NCBI GenBank assembly: GCA_031257115.1
Contig: JAIRPF010000078.1
Location: 1 to 58,218, forward strand
DNA: 58,218 nt
Direction: 5' to 3'
Source: Accumulibacter sp.
GTDB lineage: Bacteria; Pseudomonadota; Gammaproteobacteria; Burkholderiales; Rhodocyclaceae
In this document: positions 11,629 to 20,090 of the stretch, in pieces
Position numbering within the stretch: the first letter of the stretch is position 1
Layout of the letters: the number at the start of each line of letters is the position of its first letter
The notes under the pieces: model-generated
What the model saw: the letters and a program-made list of their open reading frames with translations, nothing else
What the model was told of the DNA's origin: nothing
The model's database searches: none
Program-made: the position numbers and the translations under genes

Positions 11629-13647
11629 ATGAAAACACGGTACATTTTCCAGCTTTCCCCGCTTCTTCTGGCCATTTTTCTGGCCAGCTGCGGCGGCGGT
11701 AGTTCTCATACCCCCTCCACCGTCAGTGAGCTTATCGTCGACGACGATCCCGATAGCTGCTCGGTCATCGCCGATAGCGGCTCGCCGGTCATCGTCGGTT
11801 CGGGCGTTCCGGGCGATCCCACGCTGCCCGAGCTGAATTCGGGTTATCGCCTGGGCTACAAGGCCAAGCATTCGAGCAAGTACATGATCGTCGCCAACAC
11901 GCCGCTGGCCTCGATGGCCGGCTGCAAGGTCCTCAAGGCCGGCGGCAGCGCCGTCGACGCGGCGGTGGCGGTGCAGGCCGTGCTGGGCCTGTCCGAGCCG
12001 CAATCCTCCGGTATCGGCGGCGGCGCGTTCATGATGTATTACGACGCCAAGACCAAGAAGGTGTATTCCTTCGACGGACGCGAAACCGCGCCCGCCGCGG
12101 CCAACAATTATTACCTGCGGTGCAAGGATCAGAACAATCCGGGCAATCCCGTCAATTGTGACTGGCCGGTGCCGAATGTAAGTTATGGCAGTACGGCTTT
12201 TGTGCAAGGCAGCGGTCGCTCCATCGGCGTGCCGGGCGTGATGCGGATGCTCGACATGGCGCACAAGGAATACGGCAAGCTGCCCTGGAACAAGCTGTTC
12301 GACTCCGGCATCGAGCTGGCCGCCAACGGCTTCAAGGTGCCGGCGCGCATGGCCAATGCCATCGCCAGCGCGCGCAACAACCTCGCGCGCGACGCCAACG
12401 CCGTGTCCACCTATTTTCATGACGGTGATATAGACAGGCCGTACCTCATGGGCGAGGTCATGACCAACGTGGCCTACGCGAATACCCTCAGAACCCTGGC
12501 GGAGGAAGGCGCCGACGCGCTGTATACGGGGCCGCTGGCGGAAAGACTGGTGGCCAAGGCCCAGCAGGCGATGGGCGACGGCACCGTGCAGACGGAGATC
12601 ACGCCCAGTCTGATGACGCTCGAAGACGTGGCCAACTATCAGGCCAAGAAGCGCACGCCGGCCTGCTCGGTCTACCGCGACAAGTATTACGTGTGCTCGA
12701 TGTCGCCGCCGTCGTCGGGCGGCATCGCCATCGCGCAGACCTTCGGCATCCTGAACAACTTCGATCTGAGCCTTTATCCGCCGAGCAACCCGGAAAACGA
12801 AGGCGGCATTCCGCATGTGATGGGGGTGCACCTGATTTCCGAGGCCGAGCGCCTGGCCTATGCCGACCGCGACAAGTACGTCGCCGACACCGACTACGTC
12901 GCGCTGCCCGGCAAGGGCATGGCCTCGATGCTCGATCCGGAGTACCTGAAGGCGCGCGCCCTGCTCATTTCGCCGACCACGAGCATGGGCACGGCGAAGG
13001 CGGGCGATCTCGACGAGCTGCCGCTGGGCATCGACACCACCGAGGAGCACGGCACGACGCACTTCTCGATCGTCGACGCCTACGGCAACGTCGTGTCGAT
13101 GACCACCACGGTCGAATCGGGCATGGGTTCATTCCACATGGTCGACGGCTACATCCTGAACAACCAGTTGACCGACTTTTCGGCGAACCCGACAGACGCC
13201 ACCGGCGCCAAGGTGGCCAACCGGGTATCCGGCGGCAAGCGGCCGCGCAGTTCGATGTCGCCGACCATCGTCTTCCGCGGCACCGAGCCGGGCGATTTCA
13301 TCCTGGCCACCGGCTCGCCGGGCGGCAGTAACATCCCCTGGTATACCATCAAGACGCTGATCGGCGCGCTGGACTGGGGGCTTGACGCCCAGCAGGCGAC
13401 CTCGCTGGTCGATTTCGGCAACACCAACAGCGCGACGACCAACATAGACGGCTCCAACATCACGATCGCCACGGAACTCGCGCAGTTGAGAACCGCCCTG
13501 CAAGCGATGGGACATGGTACCAGCAGCACAGCCCAATCCAGCGGCATCGCGACGATCATGCGCGTCGAGAAGGACGGCAAGAAGGTGCTCCAGGGCGGCG
13601 CGGATCCGCGCCGCGAAGGCATCGCCCTCGGCGACGGCGCGATGTAA
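11629..13647 (+). CDS. ggt: gamma-glutamyltransferase, lipoprotein form
   Basis: A 672-residue Ntn-hydrolase that cleaves gamma-glutamyl bonds of glutathione and transfers the group to water or amino acids. The N-terminus has basic residues, a hydrophobic core and the lipobox LASC (Cys 21) followed by GGGSS, so the protein is predicted to be lipid-anchored in the envelope. The precursor would self-cleave before Thr about 476 in EEHGTTHFSIVD. Other family marks are SSGIGGGAFMMYYD early, NNQLTDFS, and RPRSSMSPTIVF with GSPGGSNIP near the end. GGAGAGG lies upstream of the ATG. It is longer than the E. coli enzyme because of inserts before residue 60 and around 150. Confidence 0.96.
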   Translation: MKTRYIFQLSPLLLAIFLASCGGGSSHTPSTVSELIVDDDPDSCSVIADSGSPVIVGSGVPGDPTLPELNSGYRLGYKAKHSSKYMIVANTPLASMAGCKVLKAGGSAVDAAVAVQAVLGLSEPQSSGIGGGAFMMYYDAKTKKVYSFDGRETAPAAANNYYLRCKDQNNPGNPVNCDWPVPNVSYGSTAFVQGSGRSIGVPGVMRMLDMAHKEYGKLPWNKLFDSGIELAANGFKVPARMANAIASARNNLARDANAVSTYFHDGDIDRPYLMGEVMTNVAYANTLRTLAEEGADALYTGPLAERLVAKAQQAMGDGTVQTEITPSLMTLEDVANYQAKKRTPACSVYRDKYYVCSMSPPSSGGIAIAQTFGILNNFDLSLYPPSNPENEGGIPHVMGVHLISEAERLAYADRDKYVADTDYVALPGKGMASMLDPEYLKARALLISPTTSMGTAKAGDLDELPLGIDTTEEHGTTHFSIVDAYGNVVSMTTTVESGMGSFHMVDGYILNNQLTDFSANPTDATGAKVANRVSGGKRPRSSMSPTIVFRGTEPGDFILATGSPGGSNIPWYTIKTLIGALDWGLDAQQATSLVDFGNTNSATTNIDGSNITIATELAQLRTALQAMGHGTSSTAQSSGIATIMRVEKDGKKVLQGGADPRREGIALGDGAM

Positions 13648-14244
13648 TCGCGCGCTTCGGGAGCGCGATCGGGCGGCTTTCCCCTGGGAACGCGCGCCCC
13701 GATCGCTTCCGCGATGACCCTCATGGCCGGAGTATCCGCCGACGATGGCGACGCCCCGGCCGTTTTTTGGCCCACGCCCGGCAAATCTTTTCCGGAGCAT
13801 TCCATTCCGGATTGCCCGCGCCTTTGTCGACCGCGCGGCATGAACGAGCCATTCGATGGCGACTTCAAAAGCGCGCCGTTTTCGCGAATCAAAGGCCATG
13901 ACAAAGAAAACGCGGGGATGCCTTTCATCGTGGAAACCGACTCCGGTTTGAAACCCCGCCTTTCAGGGCGGCGCGAAGGTTGAAATCCCTGGCCTGGAAA
14001 GCAGGGGCTCAACCGTGGTAAAGGGGCGCAACCCCCTCCAGGTTCGTTGACCGCGACAGGCATGAACGCCTGTCGCCAATGGGTTGCTCGATACGAAAAT
14101 GGAATCAGGCCGGAAATCCGCGCCCCGAACTTTTTTCGCGGACGGAACTTCGAACCAGAGCGGGTTTTGCGGTAATCTTCCCGATTTTTCAGGGCGCGCG
14201 GACGCCGATCCGGGCGCTCGCGACGCAAAAAGGAACGCGGAACG
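13648..14244. other. gap between ggt and the thioesterase gene
   Basis: About 600 bp. A stem ATCGCGC/GCGCGAT follows the ggt stop with no T-run, so its role as a terminator is doubtful. The second half is mostly an inverted copy of element D (13945-14090). An 89-codon open frame from 13714 has no recognisable features and is not called. Confidence 0.5.
13945..14090 (-). repeat. element D, inverted copy
   Basis: The reverse strand contains CCATTGGCGACAGGCGTTCA, the hairpin GCGACAGGC/GCCTGTCGC, then a GTCAACGAACCTGG segment and, after further sequence, GGCGGGGTTTCAAACCGGAG. The same order is present on the plus strand at 36540-36672, and the second half at 9058-9143. No coding capacity for a transposase is present. 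Confidence 0.65.
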
Positions 14245-14703
14245 ATGAGTCTCGATGACAGATCGCTCACGGTGGCGGCGCTGATGTTGCCCGCCCAGGC
14301 CAACCCGCGCGGCAACGTGCACGGTGGCGAGATCATGAAGATGATGGACAACGCGGCCGGCTGCGCCGCGGCAAAGTACGCCAGAACCAACGTCGTCACC
14401 GCGCGGGTGGACGGAATGCAGTTTCTCGAACCGGTGCGCATCAGCGACTTCGTGACCTGCACCGCGAGGGTCGTCCACGTGGGCACCACGTCGATGGACA
14501 TCTACGTGACCGTGGACGTCGAAAATCTCCGCAGCGGAACCGGCAAGCGCCGCGCGCTCGAATCGTATTTCACGCTCGTCGCCCTGGACGAGAACGACCA
14601 CCCGACGCCGGTACCCCCCTACGCGCCCGAAACCGCCGAGGACAAATACCATTGGGAAATCGCCCGCGCCCGCCGCGCCGCCATCCGCAAGCCCAAGCCC
14701 TGA
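14245..14703 (+). CDS. acyl-CoA thioesterase, hotdog fold (YciA/BFIT-like)
   Basis: A 152-residue single hotdog-domain protein that likely hydrolyses acyl-CoA thioesters in the cytoplasm. The family pattern is visible: NPRGNVHGGEIMKMMDNAAG (HGG loop and the helix with Asp about 33), then ARVDGMQFLEPVRISDF and a strand-rich end. The C-terminal tail is charged. GGAACGCGGAACG precedes the ATG. Such enzymes often form hexamers of double hotdogs. The natural chain length cannot be told from sequence. It stands alone, with repeats on both sides. Confidence 0.92.
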   Translation: MSLDDRSLTVAALMLPAQANPRGNVHGGEIMKMMDNAAGCAAAKYARTNVVTARVDGMQFLEPVRISDFVTCTARVVHVGTTSMDIYVTVDVENLRSGTGKRRALESYFTLVALDENDHPTPVPPYAPETAEDKYHWEIARARRAAIRKPKP

Positions 14704-14939
14704 TTCCGTTCATGGAGCGGTTTTGAATCAAACGCCCGCGAACTTTCGTCATTTCCTTGAGAAGCGGAGATCCGGCGCCCACGCATTCCCGTCATTCCCC
14801 TGATAGGCGGGAATCCAGTCCTTCGGCGCGACACCTCCCTCGAGAGTGAGGCTTCTCGCGCGGCGCTTCGAGCCGGCTTTTTCGCAAAACGCCGGGGTGC
14901 CCTGTTTGAACCGGAAACGCTCCGGTGCTTTGCGTGGCC

Positions 14940-15209
14940 TCAGAGCACGATCTTCACCGCCGGATGGGCGCTCAGTTCGCGGTAGAGGGCGTCGAGTTGC
15001 GCCTTGGAGGTGGCGGTGATGGTGCAGGTGAGGCTCATGTATTTGCCGCCGGACGAGACGCGCGTTTCCACGGTGGCGGCGTCGAAATCCGGCGCGTGCC
15101 GCCGCACGATTCCGGTCGCGGCCCGCGTCAGCGCGTCGCCGGCCTGGCCCATGATCTTCAGCGGGAAGGCGCAGGGAAAATCGAACGGCGTATCTTCCCG
15201 CTCAGCCAC
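14940..15209 (-). CDS. DUF493 (YbeD-like) protein
   Basis: An 89-residue protein of the DUF493/YbeD family, a small alpha-beta ACT-like fold found widely in proteobacteria and usually placed beside lipB/lipA or a D-alanine aminotransferase and dacA. Family marks are FDFPCAFPLKIMG and the end AQLDALYRELSAHPAVKIVL. It overlaps the aminotransferase gene by eight bases and is probably co-transcribed with it and dacC. The lipoate genes that commonly follow are not present; repeats follow instead. The biochemical role is unknown. Confidence 0.93.
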   Translation of the reverse strand: MAEREDTPFDFPCAFPLKIMGQAGDALTRAATGIVRRHAPDFDAATVETRVSSGGKYMSLTCTITATSKAQLDALYRELSAHPAVKIVL

Positions 15210-16074
15210 GGCCGCGCCTCATGACCTCGTCGCGGTACGCGCGGAACCATTCGTGCATCCGGCGGGTCACCGGCCCCGGCTTGCCGGCGCGCTCGCCCTT
15301 GCCGACCGGGCGGCCGTCGAGCGTCGTCACGGCGAGGACTTCCTTCGCCGACGAAGTGAGCCAGAGTTCGTCGGCCTCGCGCACTTCCTCCTCGCCGACC
15401 GGCCGGACTTCGAACGGCGCGCGGCGCGCGGCGGCGAGTTCCAGCACGAGCGTGCTGGTGACGCCGGGCAGGATCAGGCGATCCTGCGGCGGCGTCAGGA
15501 TCACGCCGTCGCGCACGGCGAAAACGTTGGACGACGAGCCTTCGGTGAGCAGGCCGCCACGGAACATGATCGCCTCGGCGCAGCCCGCGTCGGCGGCGAG
15601 CTGGCGGGCCAGGACGTTGGGCAGCAGGCTGACCGTCTTGAGGTCGCAGCGCCCCCAGCGGATGTCCTCGACGGTGATGGCGGCGACGCCCGTTTCGCGC
15701 TGCCCGGCGGTTGGCGCGACGAGCGGCGCGGTAAACGAGAACACCGTCGGCGCGACGCCGGGGGGAAAGCACGGATCGCGCTTGTCGTCGGCGCCCCGCG
15801 TGATCTGGATGTAGACGGCCTGGTCCTCGTGGGCGCTTTCCGCGATCAGGCGCTGGACGATCGCCTTCCATCGCGCGCCGTCGTGCGGGTTGGCCAGCCG
15901 GATGCCGTCGAGCGAGCATTGCAGGCGGCGCAGGTGCTCGTCGACGCGGAACGGGTGGCGGGAATAGACCGGGATCACTTCATACGCGCCGTCGGCGTAG
16001 AGAAAACCCCGGTCGAGCGGCGAGACGCGCGCCTCGGAAAGCGGCAGGAAGCGTCCGTTCAGATAGGCCGTCAT
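15202..16074 (-). CDS. dat: D-amino-acid aminotransferase (class IV, PLP)
   Basis: A 290-residue fold-type IV PLP enzyme that transfers amino groups between D-amino acids and 2-oxo acids, supplying D-alanine or D-glutamate for peptidoglycan. The Schiff-base lysine is Lys 146 in RWGRCDLKTVSLLPNVLA; LDRGFLYADGAYEVIPVY and TEGSSSNVFAV (phosphate and cofactor contacts) are typical. Branched-chain aminotransferases of the same fold are the main alternative, but length, the DRGFLYADGAYE motif and the neighbouring D,D-carboxypeptidase favour the D-specific type. It lies 10 bp after dacC and overlaps the DUF493 gene. Confidence 0.93.
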   Translation of the reverse strand: MTAYLNGRFLPLSEARVSPLDRGFLYADGAYEVIPVYSRHPFRVDEHLRRLQCSLDGIRLANPHDGARWKAIVQRLIAESAHEDQAVYIQITRGADDKRDPCFPPGVAPTVFSFTAPLVAPTAGQRETGVAAITVEDIRWGRCDLKTVSLLPNVLARQLAADAGCAEAIMFRGGLLTEGSSSNVFAVRDGVILTPPQDRLILPGVTSTLVLELAAARRAPFEVRPVGEEEVREADELWLTSSAKEVLAVTTLDGRPVGKGERAGKPGPVTRRMHEWFRAYRDEVMRRGRG

Positions 16075-16084
16075 GGGGATCGCC

Positions 16085-17218
16085 TCAGTTGAACCACAGC
16101 CGGACGGTGTCGATCATGCGCCCGAAAATCCCGGCGACCGGCACGGTTTCGACGGCGACCACCGGATAGTCGCCGTAGGGCTTGCCGTCGAGCGAGAGCT
16201 TCAGCGTACCGATGACCTGTCCGGCGCTCACCGGGGCCATCAGCGGCTGTTGCGACGACAGTTCGGTCTTGAGGCGCGACGAGAAGCCCTTGGGCACGGC
16301 AACCACGAAATCGCTCTGGAAACCGGCCTTGACCGTCGGCGCGGCGCCTTTCCACACTCGCAGGTCCGATACCGGCTGATTCTTGGCGTAGAGCCGGACG
16401 GCGTCGTAGGACTGGAAACCCCAGTTGAGCAGCTTGAGCGATTCGCGTGTGCGCACGGCGTCCGAGGCGGCGCCGAGGACGATCGACAGCAGGCGGCGGT
16501 CGCCGCGTTTGGACGAGGCGATCAGGCAGTACCCGGCGGCGTCGGTGTGGCCGGTCTTGATGCCGTCCACGGTCGGATCGAGCCAGAGCAGGCGGTTGCG
16601 GTTGGGCTGGCTGATGTTGTTGTAGCGGAATTCCTTCAGCGAATAATACCTGGCGTACTCGTTCGGGAAGTCGCGGATCAGCGCGTCGGCCAGGACGGCC
16701 AGATCGCGCGCCGTCGTATAGAGCCGCGGATCGGGCAGCCCCGAGGCGTTGCCGAAGCTGGTGTCCTTCATGCCTAGGCGCTGCGCCTCGCGGTTCATCA
16801 TCTGCACGAAATTGTCCTCGCTGCCGGCGATCGCCTCGGCGAGCGCCACGCAGGCGTCGTTGCCGGACTGGACGATCACGCCCTTGATGAGGTCTTCCAC
16901 CGGCACCTGGGCGTTGACCTTGATGAACATCCGCGATCCTTGTATCCGCCAGGCTTTTTCCGACACCTGCACGGTTTGTTCCAGCTTGATCGCGCCCTGC
17001 TTGAGCGCGGCGAAAGTCAGGTACGCCGTCATCAGCTTGGTCAGCGAGGCCGGTTCGATGCGCTCGTCGGCGCCCTGGGCGGCGAGCTGTTGCCCGGAGG
17101 GTAATTCCACGAGCAGCCAGGATTTGGCGGCCAGCGCCGGCGGAACGGGCATCTGCTGGGCGCACGCCAGCAACGGAAAAAACGCCAGGATCGGGAGCAG
17201 CGAGCGGAACTTGAGCAT
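16085..17218 (-). CDS. dacC: D-alanyl-D-alanine carboxypeptidase (PBP5/6 family)
   Basis: A 377-residue periplasmic penicillin-binding protein that removes the terminal D-alanine from peptidoglycan stem peptides. It has an N-terminal signal (residues 1-20), the SxxK motif PASLTKLM (Ser 58, Lys 61), SGN in VQSGNDACV, and KTG in DGIKTGHTDAAG. A C-terminal beta-rich PBP5_C domain is followed by FGRMIDTVRLWFN, an amphipathic membrane anchor. LLAC before AQQ resembles a weak lipobox, so lipidation cannot be excluded. The gene heads the dacC-dat-DUF493 set on the minus strand. The paralogue could equally be named dacA. Confidence 0.96.
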   Translation of the reverse strand: MLKFRSLLPILAFFPLLACAQQMPVPPALAAKSWLLVELPSGQQLAAQGADERIEPASLTKLMTAYLTFAALKQGAIKLEQTVQVSEKAWRIQGSRMFIKVNAQVPVEDLIKGVIVQSGNDACVALAEAIAGSEDNFVQMMNREAQRLGMKDTSFGNASGLPDPRLYTTARDLAVLADALIRDFPNEYARYYSLKEFRYNNISQPNRNRLLWLDPTVDGIKTGHTDAAGYCLIASSKRGDRRLLSIVLGAASDAVRTRESLKLLNWGFQSYDAVRLYAKNQPVSDLRVWKGAAPTVKAGFQSDFVVAVPKGFSSRLKTELSSQQPLMAPVSAGQVIGTLKLSLDGKPYGDYPVVAVETVPVAGIFGRMIDTVRLWFN

Positions 17219-17384
17219 GGGAAACGGGAGTCCAAATGAAGTCGCGGAGACGGAATTATAGCAATCGCTTTTCCGGCGGCTCCTTCGTATCCGTCGACGT
17301 TTTTGTAACCGCGCAAAACCACCAAGGATGGAATCAGTGTATTATTTTCGTGCCACCCCGCGTGGCGGAGAGATATGATCGATA

Positions 17385-17411
17385 CGGAACCCCCGTGACA
17401 CGGGGGTTCCG
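17385..17411. promoter_or_regulatory. 27-bp perfect palindrome in the leader of the transporter gene
   Basis: CGGAACCCCCGTG and its exact inverse flank a single central A. It ends 31 bases before the start at 17443. A smaller hairpin, GCCAC/GTGGC, lies at 17352-17366. There is no T-run, so a terminator is unlikely on the plus strand; an operator, an mRNA-stability hairpin or part of a structured leader are open possibilities. Confidence 0.5.
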
Positions 17412-17442
17412 CGATTCCAAAAACGGTCGACAGGGCAATACG

Positions 17443-18855
17443 ATGAAAACTAATAATTTTTTTCGGACTTCGTGGGCTATCCTTTTGGCGTTTCTTTCAG
17501 CCCCGGCCTTTGCCGCCGAGCATCTCGACGGCGCGACGCTGGGCGGATGGTGGGCGCTGCCCTTTGCCGGCATGTTGCTGTCCATCGCCGTGATGCCGCT
17601 GGTCGCGGGGCATTTCTGGGAGCACCACCAGGGAAAAATCGCCTTTCTCTGGGCGCTGCTCATCGCCGTGCCGCTGTTCATCTTGAAAGGCATCGGCACC
17701 GCCGTCTACGAGATCGCCCACATCATGCTCGTGGACTACGTCCCGTTCATCGTGCTGCTGCTGGCCCTGTTCACCGTGGCCGGCGGAATCGTGATCCGGG
17801 GCAACCTGCACGGCACGCCGAGAATCAACGCCGCGATCCTGACCGTCGGCACGCTCCTGGCGAGCTGCATCGGCACGACCGGCGCCGCCATGGTGATGAT
17901 CCGTCCGGTGATGCGCGCCAACGATAACCGCAAGCACTGCGCGCACGTCATCATCTTCTTCATATTCCTGGTAGCCAACATCGGCGGTTCCCTCACGCCC
18001 CTGGGCGATCCACCGCTGTTCCTCGGCTTCCTGCACGGCATCAACTTTTTCTGGACGACGACCCATCTGATCTGGGAAACCTTCTTTACCGCCGCCGTCC
18101 TTCTCAATGTCTTCTACGCGGTGGATGTCTACATGTACCGCAAGGAAGGGGTGCGCCCGGTCGATCCGACGCCGGACAAGCGCATCCAGATCGTCGGCGG
18201 CGTGAATTTCGTCCTGGTCGCCGTCATCATCGGGCTTATCCTGATGAGCGCCTCCTTCGACATCGGCTCCTTCGAGGTGCTGGGCGTCCATATCGCCCTG
18301 ATCAACGTCGCGCGCGATTTCGGCCTGCTGGCGGTGGTGCTGGTCTCCCTCATGCTGACGCCCAAGGAATCCCGCGCCGAAAACACCTTCAGCTGGGGGC
18401 CGATCGTCGAGGTCGGAAAGCTCTTCGCCGGCATTTTCGTTACCATCATTCCGGTATTGGCGATCCTGAAAGCCGGCACCCACGGCGCGCTGGCGTCCGT
18501 GGTGGGTCTGGTGACTTCCAGCGACGGCGCGCCCATCAACCCGGCCTATTTCTGGATGACCGGCCTCCTGTCCTCGTTCCTGGACAACGCCCCGACCTAT
18601 CTGGTGTTCTTCGAAATGGCGGGCGGCGATCCGCAGCATCTGATGACGGCGGGCGCCTCCACCCTGGCCGCCATTTCCGCCGGCGCGGTCTACATGGGCG
18701 CCAACACTTACATCGGCAATGCCCCGAACTTCATGGTCTATGCCATCGCCCGTTCGGGCGGCGTCAAGATGCCGGGGTTCTTCGGCTACATGCTGTGGTC
18801 GGGCCTGATCTTGGTGCCGATGTTCGCGCTGCTCACGCTCGTCTTCTTCCTGTAG
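17443..18855 (+). CDS. ion-transporter-superfamily permease (CitMHS_2 / NhaD-like, annotated as sodium:proton antiporter)
   Basis: A 470-residue inner-membrane protein. A signal-like stretch (residues 8-25, ending AFAAEH) comes before about 11 further hydrophobic segments. Segment pairs carry GGSLTPLGDPPLFLGFL and, in the second half, LSSFLDNAPTYLVFF and GAVYMGANTYIGNAPNFMVYAI. These paired GDP and GNAPN turns are the broken-helix sites of the ArsB/NhaD/citrate superfamily. Proteins of this exact type are usually labelled sodium:proton antiporter or putative citrate transporter; the true substrate is not shown by the sequence. The leader has a striking palindrome. No partner gene lies close downstream. 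Confidence 0.88.
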   Translation: MKTNNFFRTSWAILLAFLSAPAFAAEHLDGATLGGWWALPFAGMLLSIAVMPLVAGHFWEHHQGKIAFLWALLIAVPLFILKGIGTAVYEIAHIMLVDYVPFIVLLLALFTVAGGIVIRGNLHGTPRINAAILTVGTLLASCIGTTGAAMVMIRPVMRANDNRKHCAHVIIFFIFLVANIGGSLTPLGDPPLFLGFLHGINFFWTTTHLIWETFFTAAVLLNVFYAVDVYMYRKEGVRPVDPTPDKRIQIVGGVNFVLVAVIIGLILMSASFDIGSFEVLGVHIALINVARDFGLLAVVLVSLMLTPKESRAENTFSWGPIVEVGKLFAGIFVTIIPVLAILKAGTHGALASVVGLVTSSDGAPINPAYFWMTGLLSSFLDNAPTYLVFFEMAGGDPQHLMTAGASTLAAISAGAVYMGANTYIGNAPNFMVYAIARSGGVKMPGFFGYMLWSGLILVPMFALLTLVFFL

Positions 18856-19136
18856 AACCGTCGCCGGCGAAGAAGCGCGCCCGCCGCCCGAACGGATGAT
18901 GCGCCGGCCGGGCCGTCCGGAAAGAGGGCGGCCCAACCGGCGGGGGCGTCGGCATGGCCCTCGCCGCTTTTTCGCCAACCCGGCGGTCGCGTCGTTCATC
19001 ATGGCCACAACGGACGCGGCGAGCGCGGCGAGCGCGGCGAAGAGCCAAGGATTCCTTGCCCTTGCTTCCCGGCGTGCTCGCGTCACCGGGCAAAGCGCCG
19101 CAAATCAAGCTCCCCTTTCCGGTGCCTGTGCATCCC

Positions 19137-19262
19137 CGTCATTCCCGCGCAAGCGGGAATCCAGTTCGTGACCCCCGGCCCGAAGGGCCGCCAATCAAAG
19201 GATGCGGCGCTGCGCGCCGGAGGGTACGTTTCTGGATTCCCGCGTTCGCGGGAATGACGGGG
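19137..19262. repeat. family A composite, copy 2
   Basis: GTCATTCCCGCGCAAGCGGGAATCCAG at the left, GGCCCGAAGGGCC hairpin and GCGGCGCTGCGCGCCGG in the middle, and TGGATTCCCGCGTTCGCGGGAATGACGG at the right. It differs from the copy at 19383 by only a few bases. Confidence 0.8.
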
Positions 19263-19382
19263 GTTTGCGGGCGGTTGATTTGAAAACGCGCCGTTGCGCG
19301 GGCCGCCTCTCTCAGGAGGGGCTTGTCCAGGACAATAGGCTGGAGTTCGCCTGGCTCGCCCCAACCCATGCGCGCCTCCCCC

Positions 19383-19508
19383 TCGTCATTCCCGCGCAAG
19401 CGGGAATCCAGTTCGTGACCTCCGGCCCGAAGGGCCGCCAATCCAAAGGATGCGGCGCTTCGCGCCGGAAAGTACGTTCCTGGATTCCCGCGTTCGCGGG
19501 AATGACGA
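19383..19508. repeat. family A composite, copy 3
   Basis: A second, nearly identical 125-bp composite in the same orientation, about 120 bp after copy 2. The high identity implies recent duplication or gene conversion. Confidence 0.8.
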
Positions 19509-19585
19509 CATATCTGGGCGGCATCGGGCACGGCGGCGCGCCCGTCGGACTTGTTCCGTTTTCAGGGTATTTCTGAATCAGGCGT

Positions 19586-19680
19586 CTACAAAATTCCCTT
19601 GACCATCTACAAAATTCCCTTGACCGCCTACAAATTCCCTTGACCGCCTACAAATTCCCTTGACCGCCTACAAATTTCCG
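19586..19680. repeat. 20/21-bp tandem repeat, 4.6 units
   Basis: Units begin at 19586, 19607, 19628, 19648 and 19668 and read CTACAAATTCCCTTGACCGC with an extra A in the first two. There is no spacer between units. The base composition is AT-richer than the surroundings, and each unit has a TTGACC resembling a -35 hexamer. Confidence 0.9.
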
Positions 19681-20090
19681 TCGTTCCCGCGCAAGCGGGA
19701 ATCCAGCGATCACACATCCTCGTCATTTCCACTTTCGCGGGAATGACGAGGGTGATGGAACCGGCGAAGGCCGTGGCGAACTGAATTCCGCTTGCCAAGG
19801 TTTCCCACGCCGCGCCGGAACCCCGAACCGCTCGCGAAGAACTTTACCGCCTTGCCGGCCTCCAAACGGGGACGCTGGATGACGACGGATGGATTTCCGT
19901 TTTCCATCGATCACGCGAACCTGCCGGATACCGGCAAATGTCACCGGATTTCGTGGCGCCGATTGCGGGTTTCCACAATTGCCGGCCTTTTCCCGGATGG
20001 CGATAGTGTCCGCCATGCGGAGCCGTGGTCGGAGAGCCATGCTCCGGCACGGGTTCATCGTCAAAAACCACTTTCAAAATGGAGGTCCCC

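Larger units (their letters stand above)
18856..20090. other. 1.2-kb repeat-filled gap
   Basis: No gene is supported. Contents in order: short GC-rich sequence, two near-identical family A composites, eroded family C sequence between them (about 19300), a 20/21-bp tandem repeat (19586-19680), another family A half, and a plain stretch leading to the SLC13 gene. The region from 19800 to 20080 shows no known motif and probably holds that gene's promoter. Confidence 0.55.

Noticed and set aside
11599-13062. A 487-codon minus-strand frame within ggt
   Set aside because: Antisense to a gene with lipobox and catalytic Thr; no motifs of its own.
17385-17411. Rho-independent terminator upstream of the transporter gene
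   Set aside because: The stem is perfect but no T-run follows on either strand.
19586-19680. Possible CRISPR array
   Set aside because: The units are directly joined without spacers and no cas gene is present.
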